NCBI GenBank assembly: GCA_902622515.1
Contig: CACNQE010000001.1
Span: forward strand, 248,001 to 312,000
Length of the DNA stretch: 64,000 nucleotides
Source of the DNA: an uncultured SAR116 cluster alpha proteobacterium
GTDB lineage: Bacteria > Pseudomonadota > Alphaproteobacteria > Puniceispirillales > Puniceispirillaceae
Direction: 5' to 3'
This document shows, piece after piece, positions 18,697 to 27,969 of the stretch. Every line of letters begins with the position of its first letter. Within the stretch, counting starts at the first letter, position 1. Both the position numbers and the translations under genes were made by a program. A model generated the notes under the pieces. It was not told where the DNA came from and did not search any database. It worked only from the letters and a program-made list of their open reading frames with translations.

Positions 18697-19731
18697 CTAC
18701 TTTTTCTCTATTAAACATGCATCACCATAGCTGAAAAACCTATATTGATTTTTTATGGCATACTGATAGGCATCTTTAATCTCATTGAAACCTGCAAATG
18801 CACTAACTAACATTAACAACGTCGATTTTGGCAAATGAAAATTTGTAAGTAAAAGATCTGCAACGTTAAACGAATATCCAGGAGTAATAAATAAATCTAT
18901 ATCTCCCTTAAAAGCTTGCATCTTTCCAAATTTTGCCCAAACAGCCTCTATAATTCGCAAGCTCGTAGTTCCAATGCAAATAATCCTGCCGTTTTTTTGT
19001 TTCGTCTCATTTATCCTAGCAGCAATTTCAGGTGTTATCTCACCCCACTCACTATGCATTTTATGATCTGATAAATTTTCAGATTTTACAGGAAGAAATG
19101 TTCCCCCACCTACATGCAATGTTATGGTTACAAATTCAGACCCTGCGTCAATAATAGACTGTCTTAATGCAGGTGTAAAATGCAAACCCGCTGTTGGTGC
19201 TGCTACAGCACCAGCCTTTTTTGCGAAGAGTGTTTGATAATTTAAAAAATCAGCTTTGTCACCATCGCGGCTACGCTTAATATAAGGCGGCAATGGCATT
19301 TTCCCATGTATCTCAATCATCCGTGTTAGTTCAATATCACTGCAATTGAATTCAAGTTCTATTTCACCTGCAACATATCTATCAACTACACGTGCTTCAA
19401 ACCCATCCCCAAAAACTGCCGTGGATCCTATAATACACCTTTTTGCAGGCTTGGCAAAAGCAAGCCAGCGGTGCACGGTTTTTTGTTTGTGTAGTGTGAA
19501 ACCAATGTTTTTATCATTTATTCTACCATGTAGCTGAGCAGGTATGACTTTAGTATCATTCGCTATTAGTAAATCCCCTTCCCTTAATATGGAAGGGAGA
19601 TGACATATTAAATGTTCATTGAGTCCGTTAGTAGAAATATGCAACAGCCTAGCTTGATCTCTTGGATTTAAAGGGCTTTGGGCAATTAAATCAGCTGGCA
19701 AGAAATAGTCAAAATCAGATAGTTTATTCAT
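18697..19731 (-). CDS. queA: S-adenosylmethionine:tRNA ribosyltransferase-isomerase
   Basis: Transfers and isomerises the ribosyl moiety of SAM onto preQ1-tRNA to give epoxyqueuosine-tRNA. It shows FDYFLPADLIAQSPLNPRDQARLL at the N-terminus, LPPYIKR, YQTLFAKKAGAVAAPTAGLHFT, HVGGGTFLPV and the C-terminal NFHLPKSTLLMLVSAFAG. The 344 residues fit the family. It starts 2 bp after the kdsD stop and precedes tgt by 12 bp, so kdsD-queA-tgt form one transcription unit. Confidence 0.96.
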   Translation of the reverse strand: MNKLSDFDYFLPADLIAQSPLNPRDQARLLHISTNGLNEHLICHLPSILREGDLLIANDTKVIPAQLHGRINDKNIGFTLHKQKTVHRWLAFAKPAKRCIIGSTAVFGDGFEARVVDRYVAGEIELEFNCSDIELTRMIEIHGKMPLPPYIKRSRDGDKADFLNYQTLFAKKAGAVAAPTAGLHFTPALRQSIIDAGSEFVTITLHVGGGTFLPVKSENLSDHKMHSEWGEITPEIAARINETKQKNGRIICIGTTSLRIIEAVWAKFGKMQAFKGDIDLFITPGYSFNVADLLLTNFHLPKSTLLMLVSAFAGFNEIKDAYQYAIKNQYRFFSYGDACLIEKK

Positions 19732-19733
19732 AA

Positions 19734-20675
19734 TCAGTAAATCTGTACCACACCATTTATATGTCCTTTATTGTCCACAACTACAAGACTTTGAACACGT
19801 GCCTCAAGCATTTTCTCCTCAGCAACAACCATCATTTCATCTTCTGTAATGGTGAGTGGCGACTCGTTCATAACATCACCTGCAAGCGTAGATGAGAGAT
19901 TAGTTCCAAGAACAAGCATCCGCCTCAGATCACCGTCTGTAATTATACCCCTCAATAAATTATCATTATGAACAAGCGCTAATCCTAATCTAGCTTCGGT
20001 CATTCTAACGATAACCTCAGACATTGGCATATTAGGTTTCACTAATGGTAGTTCTTTTTGAACCATTCTGTCTTTAACACGAGAGAGCAATCTCATACCA
20101 AGCATGCCGCCAGGATGATTGGCTGCAAAATCTTCGGGCTTAAAACCAGAACGGTTCATCAATGCTATTGCAAGCGCATCACCCATAACAAGAGTGGTTA
20201 ATGTTGATGTTGTAGGCGCTAGATTCAATGGACAAGCCTCTTTATCTATTGATGCATCAAGAACAATATGTGATGCTTTAGCAAGAGTTGAAACAAGGGA
20301 GCCAACTAACGCAATAATTTTCGCATCTAGCCTCCTCAAGGCTGGTAGCAGTTTGACAATCTCTTCTGTTTCACCAGAATGAGAAATTAATATAACAACA
20401 CTTTTTTCTCGAACCATCCCTAAATCGCCGTGAATGGCCTCGGCTGGATGTAGAAAAAGAGCGGCGGTACCTGTAGAGGATAATGTGGCGGCTATCTTTC
20501 GTCCTACTAACCCTGACTTTCCCATACCGCAGATAATTACATGCTGACCTGTTTGAGAGATAACATTTACAGATTGTTCAAAACGTTCATCTAATCCCAT
20601 TTCTAATTTAGTAAGTGCGGCGTGATAAGTTGAAAACATATTATTTATGTTAGGCGTTATCATTTTTTCAACCAT
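19734..20675 (-). CDS. kdsD: Arabinose 5-phosphate isomerase (KpsF/GutQ family)
   Basis: Converts ribulose 5-phosphate to arabinose 5-phosphate for KDO and lipopolysaccharide synthesis. A SIS domain covers about residues 30-175 (ICGMGKSGLVGRKIAATLSSTGT, HPAEAIHGDLGM, ISHSGETEE, TTSTLTTLVMGDALA). Two CBS repeats cover about 205-313 (LALVHNDNLLRGIITDGDLRR). The 313 residues are slightly shorter than E. coli KdsD (328). It is the first gene of a kdsD-queA-tgt unit and lies 88 bp downstream of mobA. Confidence 0.92.
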   Translation of the reverse strand: MVEKMITPNINNMFSTYHAALTKLEMGLDERFEQSVNVISQTGQHVIICGMGKSGLVGRKIAATLSSTGTAALFLHPAEAIHGDLGMVREKSVVILISHSGETEEIVKLLPALRRLDAKIIALVGSLVSTLAKASHIVLDASIDKEACPLNLAPTTSTLTTLVMGDALAIALMNRSGFKPEDFAANHPGGMLGMRLLSRVKDRMVQKELPLVKPNMPMSEVIVRMTEARLGLALVHNDNLLRGIITDGDLRRMLVLGTNLSSTLAGDVMNESPLTITEDEMMVVAEEKMLEARVQSLVVVDNKGHINGVVQIY

Positions 20676-20763
20676 ATGGAAAATATCCGTCTAATTATAA
20701 GGCTACATTATAAAAGATATATCTAATTAACTCTGCTTATAAAAGCGAGAAGTTTGATTTGGG

Positions 20764-21375
20764 TTATTGAAGTGTATGCGCAACTTCATTGGCATATGAA
20801 ATATCTTGTTTTGTATTTACATTAAAAAATGGATCTGGATTTTCAGAAAAATCTACATAAGTTGTATTAAGTTCTGCTGTAAAGGATTCAATTTTTCGAA
20901 TTTCATTATTCGTTACCGCTTTTTCTAATCTTTCTGACAAATCTAATTGCCACAAAGAGAAAACAGGGTGCCTTCTGCCATTACTGGTGGCCATTACAAC
21001 ATTTGTATCTCCCGTAGTAGCATGTTCAAACAACCTCTCTCCTAAATTAGGAGGGATGAACGGCACATCTGTAGCACAAGATAATAACCATTTAGCCGAA
21101 GGATAGTACTTTTGACTATGTTTCATTATAGATAAAATACCGCATAACGGCCCGAAATATCCGTCATAAATGTCAGGAATTACAGTTAACTTAAATTGAG
21201 AAAATCTTTTTAAATCCCCGTTAGCATTTAATATTCTGTTTGGAAATTGACTGGTTTTTTCCAGTTGCCAGTCTAATATGGTCTTGTTTGCTATTGGAAT
21301 AAAGCATTTATCAATACCTCCTAAACGTCTCGCAAGACCCCCTGCTAAAAAACCGATAATTATTTTATCTATCAT
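20764..21375 (-). CDS. mobA: Molybdenum cofactor guanylyltransferase
   Basis: Links GMP to molybdopterin to make the guanine dinucleotide cofactor used by the formate dehydrogenase family. The N-terminal motif is LAGGLARRLGGIDK (11-24), a form of the nucleotidyltransferase LAGGxGxRxGGxDK. It also has a metal-binding Asp in ATDVPFIPP and the family's RRHPVFSLW segment. The 203 residues match the family. It overlaps fdhD by 4 bp (ATGA), so the two are coupled and together serve Mo/W enzyme maturation. Confidence 0.9.
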   Translation of the reverse strand: MIDKIIIGFLAGGLARRLGGIDKCFIPIANKTILDWQLEKTSQFPNRILNANGDLKRFSQFKLTVIPDIYDGYFGPLCGILSIMKHSQKYYPSAKWLLSCATDVPFIPPNLGERLFEHATTGDTNVVMATSNGRRHPVFSLWQLDLSERLEKAVTNNEIRKIESFTAELNTTYVDFSENPDPFFNVNTKQDISYANEVAHTLQ

Positions 21376-22265
21376 GTTAGTTTGGACTCATTATTAAATT
21401 GGCCTTGTGCAGAGCGGTCATCAGAAAAGAGCTCGTTACTTAACTTATCTGAGTCAAAAATAATTCGCTCTTCTCCAGACAAAGCAATAAACCTACCTCC
21501 TCTTGCTCTTCCAATGAGCGTTAAACCTGCCCTTCTTGCCAGAGTGACACCCGCTTCTGTAAAACCTGACCGTGAAATCAATATAGGTAAGCCCATGATC
21601 ACTGTTTTTAAAACCATCTCTGAAGTAAGTCTTCCTGTTGTATAAAAAACTTTATTTCTAGGTTTGATATTTTTAAGAAACATTACGCCAGATATCTTAT
21701 CTACAGCATTGTGGCGGCCTATATCCTCCATATATATTAACGGCTCATAAACAGTTGCCAGCACACAACCATGTATTGCACCTGCTTTTAAATAAAGACT
21801 CGGTGTTGTATTAATTTTTTTTGAGAGACTAATTATTTGAGATACTGAAATTTTTAATTCTCTTGGAAGCCTTATAGACTCGAATTTATCAAACATATCG
21901 CTATAAATAGTTCCTTGTGCGCAGCCGCTAGTACGTATTTTAGACTGTAATTTTTTCTCAAAATTTGTTTTTTTTTCCGTTCGTACAACGATTACAGATA
22001 AATCTTCATCATAGTCTATTTGATCAATTTTATCATCAGCACTTATCATACTCTGATTAAATAAAAAACCAATGGCTAGCTCTTCCAAATAATCACCAAT
22101 GGTCATGGCTGTAACAATCTCTTGATTATTTAAAAAAATAGTAATAGCTTTTTCGGTCACTACTGGAAGTTGCACAGATTGACCTTTGGCATCTTTTCCT
22201 ATCAATTCAGTAGTAAGACCTGGCTGATTTACGTTTGGACCAATATAAAGATTTTGTTTGGGCAT
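21372..22265 (-). CDS. fdhD: Formate dehydrogenase sulfurtransferase FdhD
   Basis: Passes sulfur from a cysteine desulfurase to the bis-MGD cofactor of formate dehydrogenase, which the enzyme needs for activity. It shows TIGDYLEELAIGFLFNQ, a single active-site-loop cysteine in RTSGCAQGT (around 111-119) rather than the CxxC of E. coli, AGAIHGCVLA, EDIGRHNAVDK, FYTTGRLTSEMV and SRSGFTEAGVTLARRAGLTLIGRARG. The 297 residues are normal. It is coupled to mobA. The formate dehydrogenase genes at 7.2-11.7 kb are the likely client. Confidence 0.93.
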   Translation of the reverse strand: MPKQNLYIGPNVNQPGLTTELIGKDAKGQSVQLPVVTEKAITIFLNNQEIVTAMTIGDYLEELAIGFLFNQSMISADDKIDQIDYDEDLSVIVVRTEKKTNFEKKLQSKIRTSGCAQGTIYSDMFDKFESIRLPRELKISVSQIISLSKKINTTPSLYLKAGAIHGCVLATVYEPLIYMEDIGRHNAVDKISGVMFLKNIKPRNKVFYTTGRLTSEMVLKTVIMGLPILISRSGFTEAGVTLARRAGLTLIGRARGGRFIALSGEERIIFDSDKLSNELFSDDRSAQGQFNNESKLT

Positions 22266-22361
22266 CCAGGTTCTCTTTTCAAATTAAACTTTATTTTAAG
22301 TTGTTATTTGTTTTTACGATTTTCTTAAGCTAAATTAAAGAGTATGATTTAGGTTTATATT

Positions 22362-23120
22362 ATGAAATTACATTTTAAATCCTCAAAACACAAACAAGCA
22401 AAAAAGCTCTTCACCGAGCTGGTTGATACATATAATCAAAATGCTATTGAAGACTCAGATGTAATTATCGCGCTTGGTGGCGATGGACAGATGCTTTCCT
22501 GTCTAAAAGAATCAATCGAGTATGAAATTCCCGTATTTGGAATAAATTGTGGTCATATCGGTTTTTTAATGAATGAGTACAAGCAGACTGACCTAATTGA
22601 AAGAATACTAAAAGCCGAAACAGCAACAATCCATCCAATATTGATGCAGGCACAAACACTTAATGGAAAAAAAACTTCTGCACTTGCAATTAATGAAATA
22701 TCGCTTTTACGACAGACACATAATGCCGCACATTGCCAAATAACTATTAACAACAAGATAGAACTAGAACAACTTATATGTGATGGTTTAATGGTAGCAA
22801 CACCGGCAGGTTCAACAGCATATAATTTATCAGCAAATGGCCCTATTATTCCTATAGAGGCTAAACTATTAGCATTAACACCAATATCTCCATTTAGACC
22901 TCGAAGATGGAAAGGTGCATTATTGCCCTCTTCATCAACAGTAAATATTAAAGTAATAAATCCTGATTTCAGGCCTCAATCTGTGACAGCGGATAACCTA
23001 GAGGTTCGTGATATTGCAGATGTAACTATTAATCAGGAAAATAGAATAATACTTCGTTTATTATTTGATGCCGGGACTTCACTTGCTGAAAGGAGTATTC
23101 GCGAGCAATTCTTAGTTTAA
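22362..23120 (+). CDS. nadK: NAD kinase
   Basis: Phosphorylates NAD to NADP. It contains the GGDG motif (ALGGDGQMLSCLK around 37-49), NCGHIGFLMNEY, the NE-x-SLLRQ motif and the glycine-rich DGLMVATPAGSTAYNLSANGPI (around 138-159). The 252 residues correspond to the short alphaproteobacterial NadK form. It is divergent from fdhD and convergent with the hydrolase gene at the end of the suf operon. Confidence 0.95.
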   Translation: MKLHFKSSKHKQAKKLFTELVDTYNQNAIEDSDVIIALGGDGQMLSCLKESIEYEIPVFGINCGHIGFLMNEYKQTDLIERILKAETATIHPILMQAQTLNGKKTSALAINEISLLRQTHNAAHCQITINNKIELEQLICDGLMVATPAGSTAYNLSANGPIIPIEAKLLALTPISPFRPRRWKGALLPSSSTVNIKVINPDFRPQSVTADNLEVRDIADVTINQENRIILRLLFDAGTSLAERSIREQFLV

Positions 23121-23139
23121 TTCTATCAAATTTGTGATT

Positions 23140-24066
23140 TTATCTTCTTGTATTTCTTATAAAACAAATTACGCTTTGTTTCACTTGCTCAATTACATAT
23201 AGTAATTCGATATATAACTCATGCCTCGATTCATTGAAAATAATTAATTGACCATTCTGTAAAAACCCTAGTGCTTTTTTTATTGCTTTCATGCTTACCA
23301 ACTTATCATTACTTCCTGCCAAAATAATCACAGGGGGCTTAATAGCCTTTAGAAAAACAGGATTAAGTGTTGTTTTATAACATGAATGAAGTGCAGAGGA
23401 TAGCCAACCAAAACTCACACCAGAACGCGCAAGTGATGGATTCTTATTAATTAAATCAATAACATTCTCAATGGCGTTTTGGTTCCGACTTAATAAATTA
23501 TTTGAACTAAATTTGCGTGTATTAAGAAGTGTGTTTTGGCCTGATTTTGGTATTAAGTAAGGGCCAAATCCCATAATTGAAATTAAGTTAGCAATCATAT
23601 AAATCGGAAATAATGGACTTATTTTTGGCATCATCATAGGCGATAATGCGATAATCCCAGCTATTGAGAATTTTTGCAAACCTGCCAAACGAAATGCCAT
23701 GTGTCCGCCCAAAGAATGCCCAATCACGTAAAATGATTTATTTGTCCAACCGACCATCTCAATAACATCAACTCCTGCCTGGATTAATTTATCAAAATCA
23801 GAACAATGACTTGTTGTTGAGGGTTTACCAAAAGCTCCTGATAAACCAAGACCTGGCCAGTCAAATATTACTATCTCACATGCTTGCTCGTTCAAGAATG
23901 ATATAAAGTCTGCATATTTTTCACAAAATTCACCAAGCCCTATGAAAATAACGATACGGTGCAAAGACCCTTTTTGACTAATTTTCCAAGCGCGCACAGA
24001 ACCTAAAGTTGTATTTACCCAAAATTCCTGTTTCATTTGCAAAGCCTTAGCTTGGATCTCAATCAT
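23140..24066 (-). CDS. Alpha/beta hydrolase (lysophospholipase-like), last gene of the suf operon
   Basis: A 308-residue alpha/beta-hydrolase-fold protein. It shows an oxyanion-region motif (IFIGLGEFCEKYADF), FDWPGLGLSG, the nucleophile elbow GHSLGGHMAF (Ser around 117), an acid in ILAGSNDKLVS and the catalytic histidine in NESRHELYIE. This order matches the lysophospholipase/monoacylglycerol lipase group. The substrate is unknown. Its start overlaps the atm1 stop by 8 bp, so it is translationally coupled to a Fe-S export gene, an association I cannot explain. Confidence 0.85.
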   Translation of the reverse strand: MIEIQAKALQMKQEFWVNTTLGSVRAWKISQKGSLHRIVIFIGLGEFCEKYADFISFLNEQACEIVIFDWPGLGLSGAFGKPSTTSHCSDFDKLIQAGVDVIEMVGWTNKSFYVIGHSLGGHMAFRLAGLQKFSIAGIIALSPMMMPKISPLFPIYMIANLISIMGFGPYLIPKSGQNTLLNTRKFSSNNLLSRNQNAIENVIDLINKNPSLARSGVSFGWLSSALHSCYKTTLNPVFLKAIKPPVIILAGSNDKLVSMKAIKKALGFLQNGQLIIFNESRHELYIELLYVIEQVKQSVICFIRNTRR

Positions 24067-25927
24067 TAATTTGTTTTGTTTTAAATGATTTTATTTCTTT
24101 TTTTAAAAAGCCACGCGATTGCCGCCTCCACATTGCAGCATATAAACCGTCAATATCAAGTAATTCTTGGTGTGTACCAGTTTCCTCAATCTTACCTTGA
24201 TTTAAAACTAAGATCTTATCACAATCCACGATTGTAGATAATCTATGGGCAATAACCAATGTTGTCTGATTATGTGAAATATCATTTAAAGCGGCCTGGA
24301 TTTCTTTTTCCGTTCTGCTATCTAAAGCTGAGGTGGCCTCGTCAAAAAGAAATATCACTGGATCCTTTAATATAGCCCTTGCAATCGCAACTCGCTGTTT
24401 TTCACCTCCTGATAATTTTAGTCCGCGCTCTCCTACAAGCGTATCATATCTATCAGGTAGATTATTTATAAAGTTCTCAATAGAAGCTAACTTGGATACT
24501 TTTTCAATCTCCTGTATAGTTGCATTAGCACGACCATATCCAATATTATAACCGATCGAAGCATTAAACATTACCGTATCCTGAGGCACCATTCCAATAG
24601 CCGCACGCAAACTATCTTGGCTAACAAGACTAATATCTTGGCCGTCAATTAATATCTTGCCTTTTTGGGGGTCATAAAATCGAAATAATAGTCTTGATAT
24701 TGTTGATTTTCCGCTACCGCTAGGACCCACTAAAGCAACTCTGTGGCCAGATTGAACAGTGAAACTTACCTGGTCAAGAATTTTACCTCTCCCATACGAA
24801 AAGCACACATTTTTAAACTTAATTTCTCCCTTATAGAGTTTAAGTGCTGAAGCGTTAGACACATCTTTTACGTCAGGCTTCTCTCTAAGCAATCTAAACA
24901 TCTGCTCAAGATCTATTACTGATTGTCTTACTTCTCTATATGTCCATCCAAGAAACTGCAAAGGCATTGCTAACTGAATAATATATGTATGAACTACAAC
25001 AAAATCTCCAACACTCATACTGCCTCGTTGTATTTCTCTACCTGATATAGCCAGCAAGGCAACAAGACCGAGAGCAACAATTATCCCCTGCCCAATATTC
25101 ACGATTGTTAACGAAGTTCTAGAGGAAATAAATGCTTTTTCATAAATACGTAATGCTTTTTCATAATTGTTGGACTCAGATTTCTCAGCATTAAAGTATT
25201 TCACAGTTTCAAAATTTAGCAGTGAATCGACTACCTTTGTGGCTGCAACTTCATCTGCTTCATTCATCTTTTTTCTAAATTTAATTCTCCACTCGGTTGT
25301 TTTTATTGTAAAATATGAGTAAGAAACGACCGTAAAAAAGGTGACCAGAGCAAATTCGTAGCCAAATAAAACCCACAAAACTCCACATATAAAAAAAAGC
25401 TCTACTATTAATGGAACAACTTCGAATATTCCAGTAGAAAGAAGTAAAGTCATTGCTTTAGCACCTCTGTCTATAGAACGTGACGTTCCTCCTGTTTGTC
25501 TATCTAAATGAAATTGCAGAGACAGCTTATGCAGATGGTCGAATGCATTTAAGGCAGCCAATCGAACAGCCTTGGAAGAAAATTTTATAAATAAGAACTC
25601 TTTTAATTCTGCAAAAATTGTCTCCCCAACACGAGCAATCGCATATCCACCAATTAATATCATCAATAAGCCCATTGAAAAGCTAATGCCAGCTTCAATG
25701 TTTAAGGGAGCTAATGCATCCACTGCAGCTCCATAAAATATGGGAATGAGCGCTGCACATATTTTAGATAATATCAGAGCAGCAATTAATCCAATTAGGC
25801 GCAGTCTTAATTTTTTATCGCCTCTTGGTGAAATATAATTTAAAACGATAAATAGTAATTCGTAAAAAGAAATAATTTTTTTTTTTGCAGCCTCTTTCGA
25901 ATAAGCAAAAGATGAACTATCTGCCAT
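24059..25927 (-). CDS. Atm1-type ABC exporter (heavy-metal/glutathione-conjugate transporter)
   Basis: A half-transporter of 622 residues. About six transmembrane segments (roughly 40-330) are followed by an ATPase domain with Walker A GPSGSGKST (around 401-409), signature LSGGEKQR, Walker B VIFLFDEATSALD and the H-loop VIAHRLSTI. The Atm1/HMT1 group, including NaAtm1, exports glutathione-linked sulfur or metal species from the cytoplasm and supports Fe-S biogenesis. The start overlaps the sufA stop by one base (TAATG), placing it inside the suf operon and supporting that role. Confidence 0.92.
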   Translation of the reverse strand: MADSSSFAYSKEAAKKKIISFYELLFIVLNYISPRGDKKLRLRLIGLIAALILSKICAALIPIFYGAAVDALAPLNIEAGISFSMGLLMILIGGYAIARVGETIFAELKEFLFIKFSSKAVRLAALNAFDHLHKLSLQFHLDRQTGGTSRSIDRGAKAMTLLLSTGIFEVVPLIVELFFICGVLWVLFGYEFALVTFFTVVSYSYFTIKTTEWRIKFRKKMNEADEVAATKVVDSLLNFETVKYFNAEKSESNNYEKALRIYEKAFISSRTSLTIVNIGQGIIVALGLVALLAISGREIQRGSMSVGDFVVVHTYIIQLAMPLQFLGWTYREVRQSVIDLEQMFRLLREKPDVKDVSNASALKLYKGEIKFKNVCFSYGRGKILDQVSFTVQSGHRVALVGPSGSGKSTISRLLFRFYDPQKGKILIDGQDISLVSQDSLRAAIGMVPQDTVMFNASIGYNIGYGRANATIQEIEKVSKLASIENFINNLPDRYDTLVGERGLKLSGGEKQRVAIARAILKDPVIFLFDEATSALDSRTEKEIQAALNDISHNQTTLVIAHRLSTIVDCDKILVLNQGKIEETGTHQELLDIDGLYAAMWRRQSRGFLKKEIKSFKTKQIND

Positions 25928-26277
25928 TAGCTTACTGAAAAGCTCTCACCACAACCGCATTTAGCTGTCTCATTTGGGTTGTTGAAAACAAATGACGAAC
26001 TAAACTTATCCTCTTTCCAGTCCATTTCAGACCCAACTAAAAACATAACTGCAGTTGGGTCAATCAAAATACGGATGCCATTTACGTCTATTGCATCTTC
26101 AAATTCTTTCTGCTCTTTTGCAAACTCAATGTTATATTGAAGACCAGAGCAGCCCGCTGTTTTAATACCTATCCTTAAACCAATAACTTCGCTACTAGCA
26201 TTATTTATAATGTCTTGCACTCGTGCAGAAGCTTTTTCTGTTATTTTAATAATAGGTGTACCTTTATCAAGAAGCAT
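25927..26277 (-). CDS. sufA: A-type Fe-S carrier (SufA/IscA/ErpA-like)
   Basis: Carries and delivers Fe-S clusters to apo-proteins. The three conserved cysteines are present: one in KTAGCSGLQYNIEF (Cys43) and two in the C-terminal CGCGESFSV. The 116 residues are typical. It lies 26 bp after sufT and overlaps atm1 by one base. The choice between SufA and ErpA is not resolvable from motifs alone; the operon favours SufA. Confidence 0.9.
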   Translation of the reverse strand: MLLDKGTPIIKITEKASARVQDIINNASSEVIGLRIGIKTAGCSGLQYNIEFAKEQKEFEDAIDVNGIRILIDPTAVMFLVGSEMDWKEDKFSSSFVFNNPNETAKCGCGESFSVS

Positions 26278-26303
26278 TTAATTTAACCTCATAAAAAATA
26301 ATA

Positions 26304-26738
26304 TCAGAAACTATAATCCAGCGCTAGCTTTGCATCTTCGCTCATTCTCTCTGGCGTCCATGGTGGGTCCCACACAAGCGTTACTCGCACAACACCCACA
26401 TTATCTAATGAAGCTACTTTTCTAGCGACCTGTTCTGGCATTTCACCAGCTACAGGACAGCCAGGCGCAGTAAGAGACATAGTTATATCAACATCTCCTC
26501 CCTCGTAACGCTTAATTCCATATATAAGTCCTAGATCATAGATATTCACTGGTATTTCTGGGTCTTTAACCTCCATTAATTTATCAATGATTTCTATTTC
26601 ATCAATTGTTTTATCTTGCGTCTCTAAACTTGAGCCTGCAGTAGCAATATACCCATGAGAGGTATCTGGCATAAAATCCTTCAAAGAAAGATTATCATTT
26701 TGCAAAAATTTTTTTTGGTTTGGCAATTCAAGCTCCAA
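26304..26738 (-). CDS. sufT: SufT-type MIP18/DUF59 Fe-S assembly protein
   Basis: Auxiliary Fe-S maturation factor. The MIP18 domain covers about residues 45-140 with VKDPEIPVNIYDLGLIYGI, the conserved cysteine motif SLTAPGCPVAGEMPEQV, and VTLVWDPPWTPERMSEDAKL. The start is uncertain. The TTG at 26738 overlaps the end of sufS by 11 bp, while a second TTG at 26726 follows GGAG by six bases and may be the real start. The gene order sufS-sufT-sufA is common in Alphaproteobacteria. Confidence 0.9.
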   Translation of the reverse strand: MELELPNQKKFLQNDNLSLKDFMPDTSHGYIATAGSSLETQDKTIDEIEIIDKLMEVKDPEIPVNIYDLGLIYGIKRYEGGDVDITMSLTAPGCPVAGEMPEQVARKVASLDNVGVVRVTLVWDPPWTPERMSEDAKLALDYSF

Positions 26739-27969
26739 AAATACGATTTACTTTTTCAAGCGAAATAGCAAGTGCGTCAAAATCCTCAGGCTCAGTATAA
26801 ATTGCAACAGAAGCTCTTGCGGTTGAATTTAGATTTAAAAACTTCATCAATGGCTGTGCACAATGGTGCCCAGCACGAATAGCGATACCATCCTGATCAA
26901 TTAAAGTAGAAATATCATGGGGGTGTGCAGATTTCAGGGTGAATGATATTACTCCAGACTTATTTGGTGAAGTCCCAACAATGGATAATCCTTTAACACT
27001 TGCTAATCTCTGATGACCATAATTCAATACAGATTTTTCATGATTTTCAATATTCTTCATTCCAATTTTTGTCACAAAATCCACCGCAGCACCAAGTGCA
27101 ATACATTCTGCTATAGGAGGAGTTCCTGCTTCAAATCGTGATGGAGGGATTGCAAAAGTCGAACTTTCAATCTCTACATTATCAATCATATCCCCACCAC
27201 CAAGGAAAGGGGGCATATCTGCTAATATTTCAGCCCTACCCCAACAAATGCCGATACCACTTGGTCCATAGAGCTTATGACCAGAGAAAACATAAAAATC
27301 GCAATTTAGATCTTGTATATCAACAGGCATATGAGTAACACCCTGACACCCATCCACCACGCAAATTGCCTTGTTTTCATGCGCAATTTCACTAATTTCC
27401 TTTATTGGGAAAACGGTGCCAAGTACATTTGAAACATGTGGCACAGATATTATCCTTGTATTTTTGGTTATCCGCTGCTTTAGAGCACTTAAATGGAAGC
27501 CCCCGTCTTTATCAACTGGAACGGCAATCAATTTTGCACCAATCTTTTCACATAACATCTGCCAGGGAATAATATTAGCATGGTGTTCAGCAACAGTTAT
27601 GATAATTTCATCATTAGGTTTTAACTTACTCAAACCATAACTATTCGCAATGAAATTAATTGACATTGTAGCGCCACTTGTAAATATTATCTCCTCTTTG
27701 GAGTAAGCATTTATAAAGCGAGCTATTTTTAACCGGACTTCTTCATACGAGTTTGTTGCCTCTTCAGATAACGTATGTAGTCCTCTATGAATATTAGAAT
27801 AACTTTGAGAGTATGTTTTTACCAATTGGTCGATAACATTTTGCGGTTTTTGTGATGAAGCCGCTGAGTCAAGATATATGATTGGCTTTTGATTCACTTT
27901 ACGTGATAAAAAAGGAAATTCAGACCTTATGCCTTTATAATCAAATTTAGTTTTCATAGTTAATTCCAT
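26728..27969 (-). CDS. sufS: Cysteine desulfurase SufS
   Basis: PLP enzyme that removes sulfur from cysteine for Fe-S synthesis. It shows YLDSAASSQKP, EHHANIIPWQ, VVDGCQGVTHMPVDIQDL, the PLP lysine in FSGHKLYGPSGIG (around 228-240) and the active-site cysteine in RAGHHCAQPLM. I chose ATG 27969, which overlaps the sufD stop by one base (TGATG). The TTG at 27972 and the ATG at 27957 are alternatives. It belongs to the group II (SufS/CsdA) type. No SufE or SufU partner is present in the operon. Confidence 0.94.
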   Translation of the reverse strand: MELTMKTKFDYKGIRSEFPFLSRKVNQKPIIYLDSAASSQKPQNVIDQLVKTYSQSYSNIHRGLHTLSEEATNSYEEVRLKIARFINAYSKEEIIFTSGATMSINFIANSYGLSKLKPNDEIIITVAEHHANIIPWQMLCEKIGAKLIAVPVDKDGGFHLSALKQRITKNTRIISVPHVSNVLGTVFPIKEISEIAHENKAICVVDGCQGVTHMPVDIQDLNCDFYVFSGHKLYGPSGIGICWGRAEILADMPPFLGGGDMIDNVEIESSTFAIPPSRFEAGTPPIAECIALGAAVDFVTKIGMKNIENHEKSVLNYGHQRLASVKGLSIVGTSPNKSGVISFTLKSAHPHDISTLIDQDGIAIRAGHHCAQPLMKFLNLNSTARASVAIYTEPEDFDALAISLEKVNRIFGA

